A stretch of 10,884 bases of DNA from Anaerolineae bacterium. GTDB lineage: Bacteria; Chloroflexota; Anaerolineae; 4572-78; NAK82. Positions 1-6,894 of this stretch are shown in pieces; position 1 is the first letter of the stretch; each line of letters begins with the position of its first letter. The notes under the pieces are model-generated. The model saw nothing but the letters and a program-made list of their open reading frames with translations, had not been told where the DNA came from and did not search any database. The stretch lies in the NCBI GenBank assembly GCA_030597485.1, contig JAUVRU010000034.1, forward strand, positions 1 through 10,884, read 5' to 3'. The position numbers and the translations under genes are program-made.

Positions 1-98
1 TCTGCCCCAGGATTTGCTGTCCCTGTCGGACTGGCTGAGCTTGTGTGAGGACTCGTGACCAGGACTGCCAGTCCTATCCAGGATTTTCCAACAACATC
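1..98 (-). repeat. 98-bp interspersed repeat, copy 1 (cut by window edge)
   Basis: Read on the minus strand, this segment matches 10058-10155 with four mismatches in 98 bases. It contains the hairpin AGGACTGGCAGTCCT (6-bp stem, 3-base loop) and further short self-complementary stretches. The homology begins at base 98, inside the end of the PBP gene. The last few PBP codons and the stop codon therefore lie within the repeat. The other boundary is off the left edge. The size and structure suggest a small non-autonomous mobile element or a structured 3'-UTR element; nothing in it looks protein-coding. Confidence 0.85.
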
Positions 99-3000
99 CT
101 GACAGCGACCACCTCGGATCGTGTCGATAAGGTGCCCGTCTCTACCGGACGTTCGTATCGGCGCCGGCGAAGCACCGCCTCTGGCTTTGCCTCTTCCTCC
201 ATTACCTCGGGATCGTGGATGACGGAGAAGGTGCTTGGCTCGCTCTCGGTCTCATTGCCAGCAGCGTCGTAGGCGATGACCGTGATGGTATGGGTCTCCG
301 TGTAGCCTATGCCTGGCGTGATACTGGCCGTATTCAAGATCACGGTCAGGCCGCCGGAGTAGACTTGCATGTACTCAATAATTTGATCAGGCATCTCGGG
401 ATGGGTGATGGAGATCACTTCAGTCAGGGTGATCACCTGCTGGCCAACGGTGCCATCGACGCTGGTGATTGCCTGGGTCTGGGTGATGACCGTACCTGGA
501 ATCGGTATGGTGTCAGTCATGACCAGATTCCAGAGGGTGCTATAGGGTGCCACGGTGGACTCATCGATCATGTTACCATCCAGGTAGAACTCCACCCGGT
601 CCATCGAGATGTTGTCCAACGCCTCCACCTGGATGTTGACCCACTCGTCTGCCTCCATCTGGTAAACCTTGCCCTCCGGGGGGTTGAGCAAGATCACCGT
701 GGGAGGCGTGTTGTCCATAGTCACCTGAACGGCGGATTGCTGGAAGGATTGGTCGTGGCGGACGACGGTCAGCTGAAGCGTGTATAACCCTTCAGGCAGT
801 TCGGCAGTATCCCAGAACTCCAGTGGTCCGTTATCTACCTGGTTGGTGTGATCGCCGCCCAGTTGGTTCCACGAGGTGGGGTTAAGCCCCTGGCCATATT
901 CCAGACGGTAGAGGGCGAAGTTGTCGATCATGGCGTTGCCGGTGATGACGACCCCGCCGCTCACGTATTGGTAGCGCCTGGGACCCGTGATAGTCACCGG
1001 CCCGCCGGCGGCTGGTGACCCGGGAGCGTCGTCATACTCCTTCGGCGGCTGGGGGATGTCGTTCTCGCGCATCCAATCGTCTGCCACCGGCGGGTAGATC
1101 TCGTAGACCCTCTCTTCCACCAGCTCAGGCGGGGTGTAGACGGTGGCTAGCTTGCCATTCTCACGATTGAGGCGAAACGCCTGATGAACACTATCGGGCG
1201 TTGTCGGCTCAGACCCCTCCAGGAACATCTCAGCAACAGTGCCGGGGCTGTGGTCGGTGGGCAGCAAGCCGGAGGTAGCGTCTACCTGCACATTGACCAG
1301 GCCCGGAGGACGTTGATACCATTCGACCGGCTGGCCCTGCAGGTAATAGGTCATCACGTCGTTCCAGATGGGAGCGGCACCCGACAGACCGGTCACATCT
1401 TTCATTTCTTCATTGTCATTGTTGCCCACCCACACCGCCACCGCAATCTGGGGCGTGAAGCCAATCGTCCAGTTGTCTTTGAAGTCGTTCGTGGTTCCAG
1501 TTTTGGCGGCCACGGGCCGGTCTGCCAGGTAGAGATTACTGTTGCGACCAAAGGCCAGAGCACGGGAATCGTTGTCCGAAAGGATGTCAGTCATCAGGTA
1601 GGCCAGGGCTGGATCCAACACTTGCTGGGTTTCAGGCTGGGAGTATTGCCACAGAATGTTGCCGGCTGCATCCTCCACCCGCAGTATGGCCACCGGTTCC
1701 AGGGTACGGTGTCCAGCGCGCTGACGCTCCGGAGGTACTGATTGGCCAGCCATCACGCCCCCAGTGGCGAAGACACTGAAGGCGTAGGCCATGTCGATGG
1801 GTTTCACCTCACCGCCGCCCAAAGTGAGGGCCAGCCCATAGAAGTCACCGTTGAGAGTGGTGATGCCCATGCGGTGAGCGGTGTTGATGACATTGCGCAC
1901 ACCGGCCTGTTGCAGTACCCACACAGCAGGGATGTTGTAGCTGCGAGCCAGCGCCTGGCGCAACCGTACCGGGCCGTGATACTCGCGGTCGTAGTTCTCC
2001 GGCACGTAGGGGGGATTGGGAGGGTCGGGAAAGGAACGGCGCACGTCCATTACCATGGTGGAGGGGGTGAGTGTCTTCTGGGCAAAGGCGGTGGCGTAGT
2101 TGAACGGTTTGAACGAAGAACCGGGTTGCCGACCGGGGTCAGCAGTACACACGTTGACATTGCCATCGATCTCTTCATTCCAGTAGTCAATGCTGCCCAC
2201 CATGGACAGGATTTCGCCGGTGTTGGGTCGAATGGTGACCACGCAGGCATTGGAGGCGTTGTGTCCCTCCTCCATCAACTCGGTCACGTGCTGGCGGGCA
2301 ATGCGCTCGACTTCGTTGTTGAGGTCCAGGTCGAGAGTGGTGTAGACCTTCAGCCCACCGCGGTATACCAGATTAGGATCGAACATCGCCTCCAGCCGCT
2401 TGCGCACGTAAACCGAGAAATGGGGAGCGATGATGTCGAAGCGTTCCTGTAGCGGCTTCACCTCCAGGTCCTGACCATACACTTCATCCGCCTCGGCCTG
2501 AGTGATGTACCCGTCGCGCACCATGGCGTCCAGTGTCACGCCCTGGCGTCCTTTGGCCTCTTCAGGTCGGTCGATAGGGTTGAGCGATGGGAATTGAGGA
2601 ATGGGAGTCAGGATGGCGCACTCAGCCAGAGTCAGTTCGCTGACCGGTTTCTGGAAATAGACCCGGGCAGCGGCCTGGATACCATAGGCCAGGCTGCCGT
2701 AGTGATTGGTGTTCAGGTACCACTCCAGGATTTGAGCCTTCTCGTACCGGCGAGTGATCTCGACGGACAGAATAACTTCCTTTATCTTACGGGCATAGGA
2801 ACGCTGGATGCGCTCTTCCGGATCAATGATGATGTTTTTGATCAGCTGCTGGGTGATGGAACTCCCTCCCTGTATAGCACCGCCCTGCAAGTTTTGCCAG
2901 AAAGCGCGGATAATACCCTCGACGTCAAAGCCTGGGTTTTCCCAGAAACCTTTGTCTTCCAGAGCTACCGTGGCATCGATACAATGTTGCGGCATCTGGC

Positions 3001-3325
3001 TGAGTGTCACATACTCGCGGTCGCCCAGCCGAGGGACGAAAAGTTCGTACAGCAGCGTGTTGCCCGTCCGATCATAGATCTTGGTGGTCTCGAAATTCTC
3101 CTGCTCCGTCTCAATGGCCCGGGGATCGGGCAGGTCTTTGGCATAATAGGAATAGATGCCGTACGCGGTTCCCATCGTCGCCAATACGACGCTGGTGTTG
3201 GCGACCAGGATCAATATGAGCAAGACTGCCACAGCGCCAAGTAGCCACACGAAGAAATTAGGACGGCGTCTGTCGCGGCGCGCTCGTCGTTGCCGGGATA
3301 TTATCACTTTTCGATGGTTGTCCAT
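74..3325 (-). CDS. Class A penicillin-binding protein (PBP1A type) with Ig-like C-terminal extension
   Basis: This 1083-residue bifunctional peptidoglycan synthase polymerises glycan strands from lipid II and cross-links stem peptides outside the membrane. A basic cytoplasmic stretch (residues 1-22) precedes one membrane anchor (about 24-50). The GT51 domain follows: E123 in EDKGFWENPGFD, GGSSITQQLIKN at 153-164, and RKIKE with E183. The transpeptidase domain has all three motifs: SSFK (S403, K406), SYN (462-464) and KTGT (608-611). Family members often end near residue 750-800. This one continues with a Pro-rich linker, a beta-rich domain (about 778-870), an Ig-like domain (about 873-1036) and an acidic then Arg-rich tail (RRRR at 1053-1056). 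The last residues and the TAG stop fall in the 98-bp repeat. The ATG at 3325 is the only start that keeps the basic N-terminus and anchor; its ribosome site is weak. No peptidoglycan neighbours are present. Confidence 0.95.
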   Translation of the reverse strand: MDNHRKVIISRQRRARRDRRRPNFFVWLLGAVAVLLILILVANTSVVLATMGTAYGIYSYYAKDLPDPRAIETEQENFETTKIYDRTGNTLLYELFVPRLGDREYVTLSQMPQHCIDATVALEDKGFWENPGFDVEGIIRAFWQNLQGGAIQGGSSITQQLIKNIIIDPEERIQRSYARKIKEVILSVEITRRYEKAQILEWYLNTNHYGSLAYGIQAAARVYFQKPVSELTLAECAILTPIPQFPSLNPIDRPEEAKGRQGVTLDAMVRDGYITQAEADEVYGQDLEVKPLQERFDIIAPHFSVYVRKRLEAMFDPNLVYRGGLKVYTTLDLDLNNEVERIARQHVTELMEEGHNASNACVVTIRPNTGEILSMVGSIDYWNEEIDGNVNVCTADPGRQPGSSFKPFNYATAFAQKTLTPSTMVMDVRRSFPDPPNPPYVPENYDREYHGPVRLRQALARSYNIPAVWVLQQAGVRNVINTAHRMGITTLNGDFYGLALTLGGGEVKPIDMAYAFSVFATGGVMAGQSVPPERQRAGHRTLEPVAILRVEDAAGNILWQYSQPETQQVLDPALAYLMTDILSDNDSRALAFGRNSNLYLADRPVAAKTGTTNDFKDNWTIGFTPQIAVAVWVGNNDNEEMKDVTGLSGAAPIWNDVMTYYLQGQPVEWYQRPPGLVNVQVDATSGLLPTDHSPGTVAEMFLEGSEPTTPDSVHQAFRLNRENGKLATVYTPPELVEERVYEIYPPVADDWMRENDIPQPPKEYDDAPGSPAAGGPVTITGPRRYQYVSGGVVITGNAMIDNFALYRLEYGQGLNPTSWNQLGGDHTNQVDNGPLEFWDTAELPEGLYTLQLTVVRHDQSFQQSAVQVTMDNTPPTVILLNPPEGKVYQMEADEWVNIQVEALDNISMDRVEFYLDGNMIDESTVAPYSTLWNLVMTDTIPIPGTVITQTQAITSVDGTVGQQVITLTEVISITHPEMPDQIIEYMQVYSGGLTVILNTASITPGIGYTETHTITVIAYDAAGNETESEPSTFSVIHDPEVMEEEAKPEAVLRRRRYERPVETGTLSTRSEVVAVRMLLENPG

Positions 3326-3401
3326 CTGTAAACTGCCTCTGTCCCCCGCATTATGTCACAGGATGCGGTCACATTGGGTACACAACAGCCTGATAACCGA
3401 C

Positions 3402-3425
3402 GCACCGGCCCTCAAAGGCCGGTGC
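3402..3425 (-). terminator. Hairpin downstream of tRNA-Ile2, candidate terminator
   Basis: A perfect 9-bp GC-rich stem (GCACCGGCC / GGCCGGTGC) with a 6-base loop begins about 20 bases beyond the 3' end of tRNA-Ile2 on the minus strand. No T-run follows it, so it does not meet the usual intrinsic-terminator pattern. It could end or attenuate the tRNA transcript, or act as a processing stem before the PBP gene. Confidence 0.4.
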
Positions 3426-3443
3426 AGGTATGGTGGCGAGCTA

Positions 3444-3516
3444 TGGGCCCTGCAGGATTTGAACCTGCGACCAACCGGTTATGAGCCGGCCGCTCTAACC
3501 GCTGAGCTAAGGGCCC
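3444..3516 (-). tRNA. tRNA-Ile2 (anticodon CAU, lysidine-modified type)
   Basis: The minus strand folds as a 73-nt cloverleaf. The acceptor is GGGCCCT/AGGGCCC with discriminator A, the D arm is GCTCAGCGGTTAGAGC, the anticodon loop is CTCATAA (anticodon CAT at 3483-3481), and the T arm contains GGTTCAAATC. CCA is not encoded. CAU can mean elongator Met, initiator Met or Ile2. The acceptor, D arm and variable region (TTGGTCGC) resemble E. coli ileX (recalled from memory) far more than metT. The likely role is therefore reading AUA codons after TilS converts C34 to lysidine. It lies 8 bases after tRNA-Gly and probably shares its transcript. Confidence 0.9.
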
Positions 3517-3524
3517 CTGACCAG

Positions 3525-3595
3525 AGCGGGCAGCGGGAATCGAACCCGCATGACTAGCTTGGAAGGCTAGGGCTTTACCATTAAGCTATGCCCGC
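3525..3595 (-). tRNA. tRNA-Gly (anticodon UCC)
   Basis: The minus strand gives a 71-nt cloverleaf. The acceptor is GCGGGCA/TGCCCGC with discriminator T. The D arm is AGCTTAATGGTAAAGC, the anticodon stem is CTAGC/GCTAG, the loop is CTTCCAA (anticodon TCC at 3563-3561), and the T arm is CGGGTTCGATTCCCG. CCA is not encoded. It reads GGA and, by wobble, GGG. It is the first gene of a two-tRNA unit with tRNA-Ile2, and a good promoter lies about 130 bases upstream. Confidence 0.96.
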
Positions 3596-3724
3596 ATTCA
3601 GACTCACAAACCTCTTCTCCGGCACTACCCCTTCCGGCGAAAGGGTCTATGGGTTGGTCTTGGCTCAATGCCTTATTCATGTGCCAGCCTGCCCTGTCGG
3701 CGTTGCTGGCCATATGACGCCCGT

Positions 3725-3753
3725 ATTATAGCATCGGAGGTCCGATCACGCAA
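3725..3753 (-). promoter_or_regulatory. Sigma70-type promoter for the tRNA-Gly/tRNA-Ile2 unit
   Basis: On the minus strand, TTGCGT (3753-3748), a 17-base spacer and a perfect TATAAT (3730-3725) form a strong promoter. Transcription would start near 3718 and run through a leader of about 120 bases into tRNA-Gly. The -10 box overlaps the stop codon of the upstream lipoprotein ORF. Confidence 0.7.
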
Positions 3754-4583
3754 GATAATCCCCACGGTAGACTTCCGAAGTTTTCACGAAGCGGGGCGTG
3801 TCCCGCAGAGCACCAAGCGGGGCGTGTCCCGCAGAGCACCAAGCGGGGCTCCATCCGGTGGGAACACAAAACGCCCGGAGACTCACCCACAGGGATTAGA
3901 TCATCCGGGCGCAGGTGCAGGAGAAGAAGAGGCAGATATTTGTGCCAGTAGCAGACCCCGGTCAAGCTGTAGTCGCTTACCTCAGCGCCGACAGGGATTT
4001 CGTTGACCTCTCCAGTCCGCTGGCGAGCTATCACTACCTGCCACTTCAACTGGGGTCCCAGGTCAATCAGCCACTGTTTCCCCTCTGCCAAGGAGAACGA
4101 GGTCTCTTTGGTCCAGGTGTAGTCGTTGCCCTCCTGATGGGTGATGACGAGCACGTAGTACTCGTCCTCGGCCAGGGGGCGGGTGGTTTCGGACCAACGG
4201 AAGACCACGGCGGTATTCACGCTGGCGAATGTCTCGCCATCCTCCGGTGCCAGCAGTATGGGCGCCGCCAGGGTTTCTGGGGGAGATGTGGGTGCCGGCT
4301 CTGGCGTGGGGTCCGGCTGGGGAGCCTCGGCAGCTGTTGGCTCGGGAGCCACAGTGGGCACCGGCGTGTCGGTCGGAACAGGCGTGTCTGTTGGACTGGG
4401 AGTGTCGGTGTCGGTAGCTTCTGGAAGAGGCGTGTCCGTGGGAGGCGCGGTAGGTGTTTGGGTTGGCTGTTCGGCTGTGATTTCAGGTTCGGCTGGGGTC
4501 TCCGGCTGGGATGCTGGAGTGGCACGACAGGCAACCAGCAGCAAACCTGTCAGTATTGCTACAAGGACCAATAGTGATTTCAA
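3726..4583 (-). CDS. Putative P/T-rich lipoprotein of unknown function, 3' end altered by repeats
   Basis: I do not recognise a named family. The 285-residue product starts MKSLLVLVAILTGLLLVAC, a lipoprotein signal with lipobox LVAC (C19). The start is TTG at 4583, chosen because it begins this signal and sits behind GGAAGGAAGG; an upstream open reading extension lacks such features. Residues 20-105 are a Thr/Pro/Glu-rich linker with TDTPVP repeats. Residues about 108-190 form a compact beta domain (APILLAPEDGETFAS, VFRW, EDEYYVLVI, LKWQVVIAR) of the type I recall in other Chloroflexota surface lipoproteins, with an Ig- or FN3-like pattern. The last 45 or so residues look unnatural. They are encoded by a 26-bp tandem repeat read in two frames and an ACTTCCGAAG repeat, and the stop lies in the tRNA promoter. 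The native C-terminus was probably shorter. Confidence 0.75.
   Translation of the reverse strand: MKSLLVLVAILTGLLLVACRATPASQPETPAEPEITAEQPTQTPTAPPTDTPLPEATDTDTPSPTDTPVPTDTPVPTVAPEPTAAEAPQPDPTPEPAPTSPPETLAAPILLAPEDGETFASVNTAVVFRWSETTRPLAEDEYYVLVITHQEGNDYTWTKETSFSLAEGKQWLIDLGPQLKWQVVIARQRTGEVNEIPVGAEVSDYSLTGVCYWHKYLPLLLLHLRPDDLIPVGESPGVLCSHRMEPRLVLCGTRPAWCSAGHAPLRENFGSLPWGLSCVIGPPML
3769..3848. repeat. ACTTCCGAAG-type repeat joined to a 26-bp tandem repeat (2.3 copies)
   Basis: Bases 3769-3786 (AGACTTCCGAAGTTTTCA) recur exactly at 6737-6754. Next to them, a 26-bp unit beginning AAGCGGGGCGTGTCCCGCAG is present twice in perfect tandem (3789-3814, 3815-3840), with an 8-base start of a third copy (3841-3848). 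Because 26 is not a multiple of three, the two copies encode different peptides in the overlapping lipoprotein ORF (LVLCGTRPA, then WCSAGHAP). This suggests the repeat arrived after the gene. Confidence 0.85.
3872..3911. repeat. Inverted repeat inside the lipoprotein 3' region
   Basis: CGCCCGGA (3872-3879) and TCCGGGCG (3904-3911) are perfect 8-bp arms separated by 24 bases. They lie within the lipoprotein ORF just upstream of the tandem repeat, so this may have been the original end of the gene with its terminator stem. The spacing is long and no T-run follows. Confidence 0.45.
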
Positions 4584-4653
4584 TGGGGGCCTTCCTTCCG
4601 TGTTGTCTCTTCTGTTGTTGGTGTGGAGCAGCATCTGTGGCTGAGCACCGCCC

Positions 4654-4682
4654 AGTATACCATATCTGGACGCTGCTGACAA
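4654..4682 (-). promoter_or_regulatory. Promoter of the lipoprotein gene
   Basis: On the minus strand, TTGTCA (4682-4677), a 17-base spacer and TATACT (4659-4654) match the sigma70 consensus well. TGG directly before the -10 resembles an extended -10. The predicted start leaves a leader of roughly 65 bases before the TTG start codon. Confidence 0.65.
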
Positions 4683-4695
4683 TCGTCTGCGGTCT

Positions 4696-4725
4696 GGCAC
4701 CACGGGCGCAGGCACCACGGGCGCG
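4696..4725. repeat. 15-bp tandem direct repeat between divergent promoters, possible operator
   Basis: GGCACCACGGGCGCA (4696-4710) is followed at once by GGCACCACGGGCGCG (4711-4725), with 14 of 15 bases identical. The pair sits exactly between the -35 box of the lipoprotein promoter and that of ppgK. A regulator bound there could affect both genes, but a chance duplication is also possible. Confidence 0.5.
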
Positions 4726-4731
4726 GTATGG

Positions 4732-4759
4732 TTGACAGATCGTGCCCTGAGTGTATACT
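4732..4759 (+). promoter_or_regulatory. Sigma70-type promoter of ppgK
   Basis: A perfect TTGACA (4732-4737), a 16-base spacer and TATACT (4754-4759) lie 46 bases upstream of the ppgK start. AGGAGGA (4794-4800) is the ribosome site. Confidence 0.75.
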
Positions 4760-4805
4760 GTCCGTGGCTCTTGGATGTGGCGGTACGCTGGGCAGGAGGA
4801 ACCTG

Positions 4806-5567
4806 ATGGAGATCCTGGGCATTGACATTGGAGCTTCCGGTATCAAGGGCGCGGTGGTTGATGTCGAGCAAGGGGTACTGACCTCCGGGCGGTATCGCTT
4901 GCCCACCCCTCAACCATCTGTGCCAGAAGATGTGGGCGATGTCGTGGGACAGGTAACCCGCCATTTTGGCTGGCAAGGTCCCATCGGCTGCACATTCCCG
5001 GCGATCATTCGGGACGGCGTGGCCTATAACGCCGCCAACGTGGACGAGTCCTGGGTTGGCACCAACGGCCAGAAGCTGTTCCAGCGGAAAACCGGGTGCC
5101 CGGTGCTGTTGCTCAACGATGCCGACGCCGCCGGCATCGCCGAGATGGAATTTGGAGCCGGCAGGGGACACGATGGCGTCGTGTTTGTGTTGACCCTGGG
5201 GACGGGTATCGGGAGCGCCATCTTCGTCAACAGGCAGCTGCTGCCCAATGCTGAGCTGGGCCATCTGGAGATCCGGGGCAAGGATGCTGAGTGGCGAGCA
5301 TCCACCTATGCTCGCGAGAGGAAGAAGCTGAGCTACGAAGAATGGGCCAAGGCGCTCAACGAATTCCTGGAGCGTCTGGAGTTTCTATTCTCCCCCGACC
5401 TGTTCATCCTGGGCGGCGGCATCAGCAGGAAGCACGACAAGTTCCTGCATCTGCTGCACACTTCCCGTGCCCAAATCCTGCCCGCTCAATTCTTCAATCA
5501 GGCCGGCATCGTGGGAGCGGCCATGGCGGCCAAAGCGCTGGTACTGGAGCTGTTTGGGAACGGGTGA
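4806..5567 (+). CDS. ppgK: Polyphosphate glucokinase (ROK family)
   Basis: This enzyme phosphorylates glucose to glucose 6-phosphate in the cytoplasm, using inorganic polyphosphate (and often ATP) as donor. The 253-residue length is normal. The N-terminal phosphate loop is GIDIGASGIKGA (5-16). Sugar-binding and catalytic features are NAANVDESWVGTN (75-87), LLNDADAAG (102-110, D105 as catalytic base), TLGTGIGSAIF (130-140) and ELGHLEIRGK (150-159). LFILGGGISRKHDK (199-212) and AGIVGAAMAA (233-242) complete the nucleotide/phosphate side. Co-linear resemblance to the M. tuberculosis PPGK, recalled from memory, is very close, and the Cys-rich zinc motif of other ROK kinases is absent as expected. 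The ATG at 4806 follows AGGAGGA by 5 bases; a longer open frame upstream runs over the promoter and is not used. The gene stands alone, with its stop 26 bases from a convergent gene. Confidence 0.95.
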   Translation: MEILGIDIGASGIKGAVVDVEQGVLTSGRYRLPTPQPSVPEDVGDVVGQVTRHFGWQGPIGCTFPAIIRDGVAYNAANVDESWVGTNGQKLFQRKTGCPVLLLNDADAAGIAEMEFGAGRGHDGVVFVLTLGTGIGSAIFVNRQLLPNAELGHLEIRGKDAEWRASTYARERKKLSYEEWAKALNEFLERLEFLFSPDLFILGGGISRKHDKFLHLLHTSRAQILPAQFFNQAGIVGAAMAAKALVLELFGNG

Positions 5568-5593
5568 GCCCCGGGCCGATGCCAGATTGGTCC

Positions 5594-6550
5594 CTAACCA
5601 GTCGAGAGCAGGACTTTGAGCACGCCGGGCGCGGCCGCCTGCTCGAAGGCGGCCAGCCCATCGCTGAGTGGAAATGTGCTGTGGATCAGCGGCTCCACGT
5701 CCACCAGACGCTGTTCCAGCAGGCGCAAAGCGGGCAGGAAGGGCCCACAGCGCGAGCCCACGACCATAATCTCGTCCACGACTACCCGGCTCAAATCCAG
5801 GCTGACATCACCGTGGGAGGTACTCTTCATCACGACAGTGCCTCGGGGCCGGACCAGCGCCCGGGCAGTGGCAAAGCCCCCGGCGCTCCCGGTGGCTTCC
5901 ACTACCACGTCGGCACCCACCTCCGTCTTATCGTCGCCGATCTGAGTGCGAATGCCCCGCCGCTCGAGGATAGCCAGTTTTGACTGGTGCCGGCCGATGG
6001 CCAGCAGGTCGCACCCGGTCAGTTGCAGCACCTGGGCAATCAGCAACCCCAGCTTGCCGTCACCCAGCACCACCCCCCGATCGGTGGGGTGACAGTGTAT
6101 CTGGTCGGTGATCTCGAGCGCAGCCGCCAGCGGCTCGGTGAACACCGCCCATTCGTCGGGAAGCGAGTCGGGCAGCGGGTAGAGAAGGTGGGTGGGCAGG
6201 GTGAAATAGTCGGCCATAGCGCCGTCGCGTCCGCTGATACCCAGGCTGGTGCCGTGCGGGCAATGGGTAGGGTCGCCTCGGCGGCAGGTGGGGCACTCTC
6301 CACAGTAGACGTTGATCTCGCCCACCACCCGTTGTCCTACCAGATGGGGAGCGTCGTCGGCCCGGACCACCTCTCCCACGAACTCGTGGCCCAGCACTCC
6401 CGTGAACCCCAGATACCCACGCACGATTTCCAGATCGGTATTGCAGACGGCAGCCAATCGGGTACGAATCAGTGCTTCGCCCGGCGGGGGAATGGGGTCA
6501 GGCATGTCGGGGCGATAGTGAAGCTTCTTGTCAAAGCATAGAGCCCGCAT
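5594..6550 (-). CDS. Zinc-dependent medium-chain dehydrogenase (alcohol dehydrogenase-like)
   Basis: This 318-residue cytoplasmic oxidoreductase belongs to the MDR superfamily; the substrate cannot be told from the sequence. The GroES-like domain holds likely catalytic zinc ligands C36 (CNTD), H55/E56 (GHEF) and E139 (FTEPLAAALE). The structural zinc site has four cysteines, C83, C86, C89 and C97 (CGECPTCRRGDPTHC). The Rossmann fold has VLGDGKLG (161-168). The second strand ends in AIGRH rather than an acidic residue, which may favour NADP(H). The whole pattern, including GEINVYCGEC and VGSRCGPFLPALRLL, fits the uncharacterised MDR subgroup I recall as cd08242. The protein is slightly shorter than typical ADHs (340-360). 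The ATG at 6550 follows a modest AGAGGG. It converges on ppgK, and nothing nearby suggests a pathway. Confidence 0.88.
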   Translation of the reverse strand: MRALCFDKKLHYRPDMPDPIPPPGEALIRTRLAAVCNTDLEIVRGYLGFTGVLGHEFVGEVVRADDAPHLVGQRVVGEINVYCGECPTCRRGDPTHCPHGTSLGISGRDGAMADYFTLPTHLLYPLPDSLPDEWAVFTEPLAAALEITDQIHCHPTDRGVVLGDGKLGLLIAQVLQLTGCDLLAIGRHQSKLAILERRGIRTQIGDDKTEVGADVVVEATGSAGGFATARALVRPRGTVVMKSTSHGDVSLDLSRVVVDEIMVVGSRCGPFLPALRLLEQRLVDVEPLIHSTFPLSDGLAAFEQAAAPGVLKVLLSTG

Positions 6551-6687
6551 TGTTCGTGCCCTCTTACGTCAGCGTGCTTGTGGCTCATCGGGCAGGAGGT
6601 GCGGTCGCACGGTGAGCCTGGATCTCAACCGGCCTGGTCTATGAGCACAGTTCAGGTAGCTCTGGGATTCCACGGCTGATGAACATC

Positions 6688-6716
6688 AGTATAGCATGGC
6701 TGACCCCCGCCACCAA
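6688..6716 (-). promoter_or_regulatory. Candidate promoter of the MDR dehydrogenase gene
   Basis: On the minus strand, TTGGTG (6716-6711), a 17-base spacer, TGC and TATACT (6693-6688) form a plausible extended -10 promoter. The leader would be about 130 bases. Confidence 0.5.
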
Positions 6717-6736
6717 TTCAGGCTTGTGGTTGTCAG

Positions 6737-6769
6737 AGACTTCCGAAGTTTTCAAAACTTCGGAAGTCT
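6737..6769. repeat. Perfect 33-bp palindrome (ACTTCCGAAG family)
   Basis: AGACTTCCGAAGTTTT (6737-6752) and its exact reverse complement (6754-6769) flank a single C. The first 18 bases recur at 3769-3786, so this is a repeat family and not a one-off. It lies between two genes transcribed away from each other, so a terminator role is unlikely. It looks like a fused pair of element ends or a REP-like sequence. Confidence 0.9.
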
Positions 6770-6894
6770 GCCTGGCATTCTGGACAGACCCGCTTCCGCA
6801 TTCCGGCTTGCCTTAATGACTGCCGGAGAGTACAATCCGGTCGTTGTCTGGCAGGGTTCACGATGGCCAGTGTCAGTGGTTTGAACGTCACATA

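Noticed and set aside
1184..2452. Two long plus-strand open frames opposite the PBP gene (1184-1741 and 1742-2452)
   Set aside because: They lie antisense to a well-conserved PBP with all catalytic motifs and have no domain pattern. They are high-GC shadow frames.
74..3325. Asn in place of the usual His in the first GT51 motif (EDKGFWENPGFD)
   Set aside because: The catalytic Glu is intact, and I recall ENPG-type variants in other Chloroflexota PBPs, so it does not indicate loss of activity.
3789..3848. Short CRISPR-like array
   Set aside because: The 26-bp copies are directly adjacent with no spacers. This is a tandem repeat.
4584..5264. N-terminal extension of the lipoprotein ORF upstream of 4583 across ppgK
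   Set aside because: It is antisense to the clear ppgK gene and its promoter. The lipoprotein signal peptide starts at the TTG at 4583 behind a good ribosome site.
6737..6769. The palindrome as a bidirectional intrinsic terminator
   Set aside because: Both flanking genes are transcribed away from it, so there is no transcript for it to end. The recurrence at 3769 supports a repeat family.
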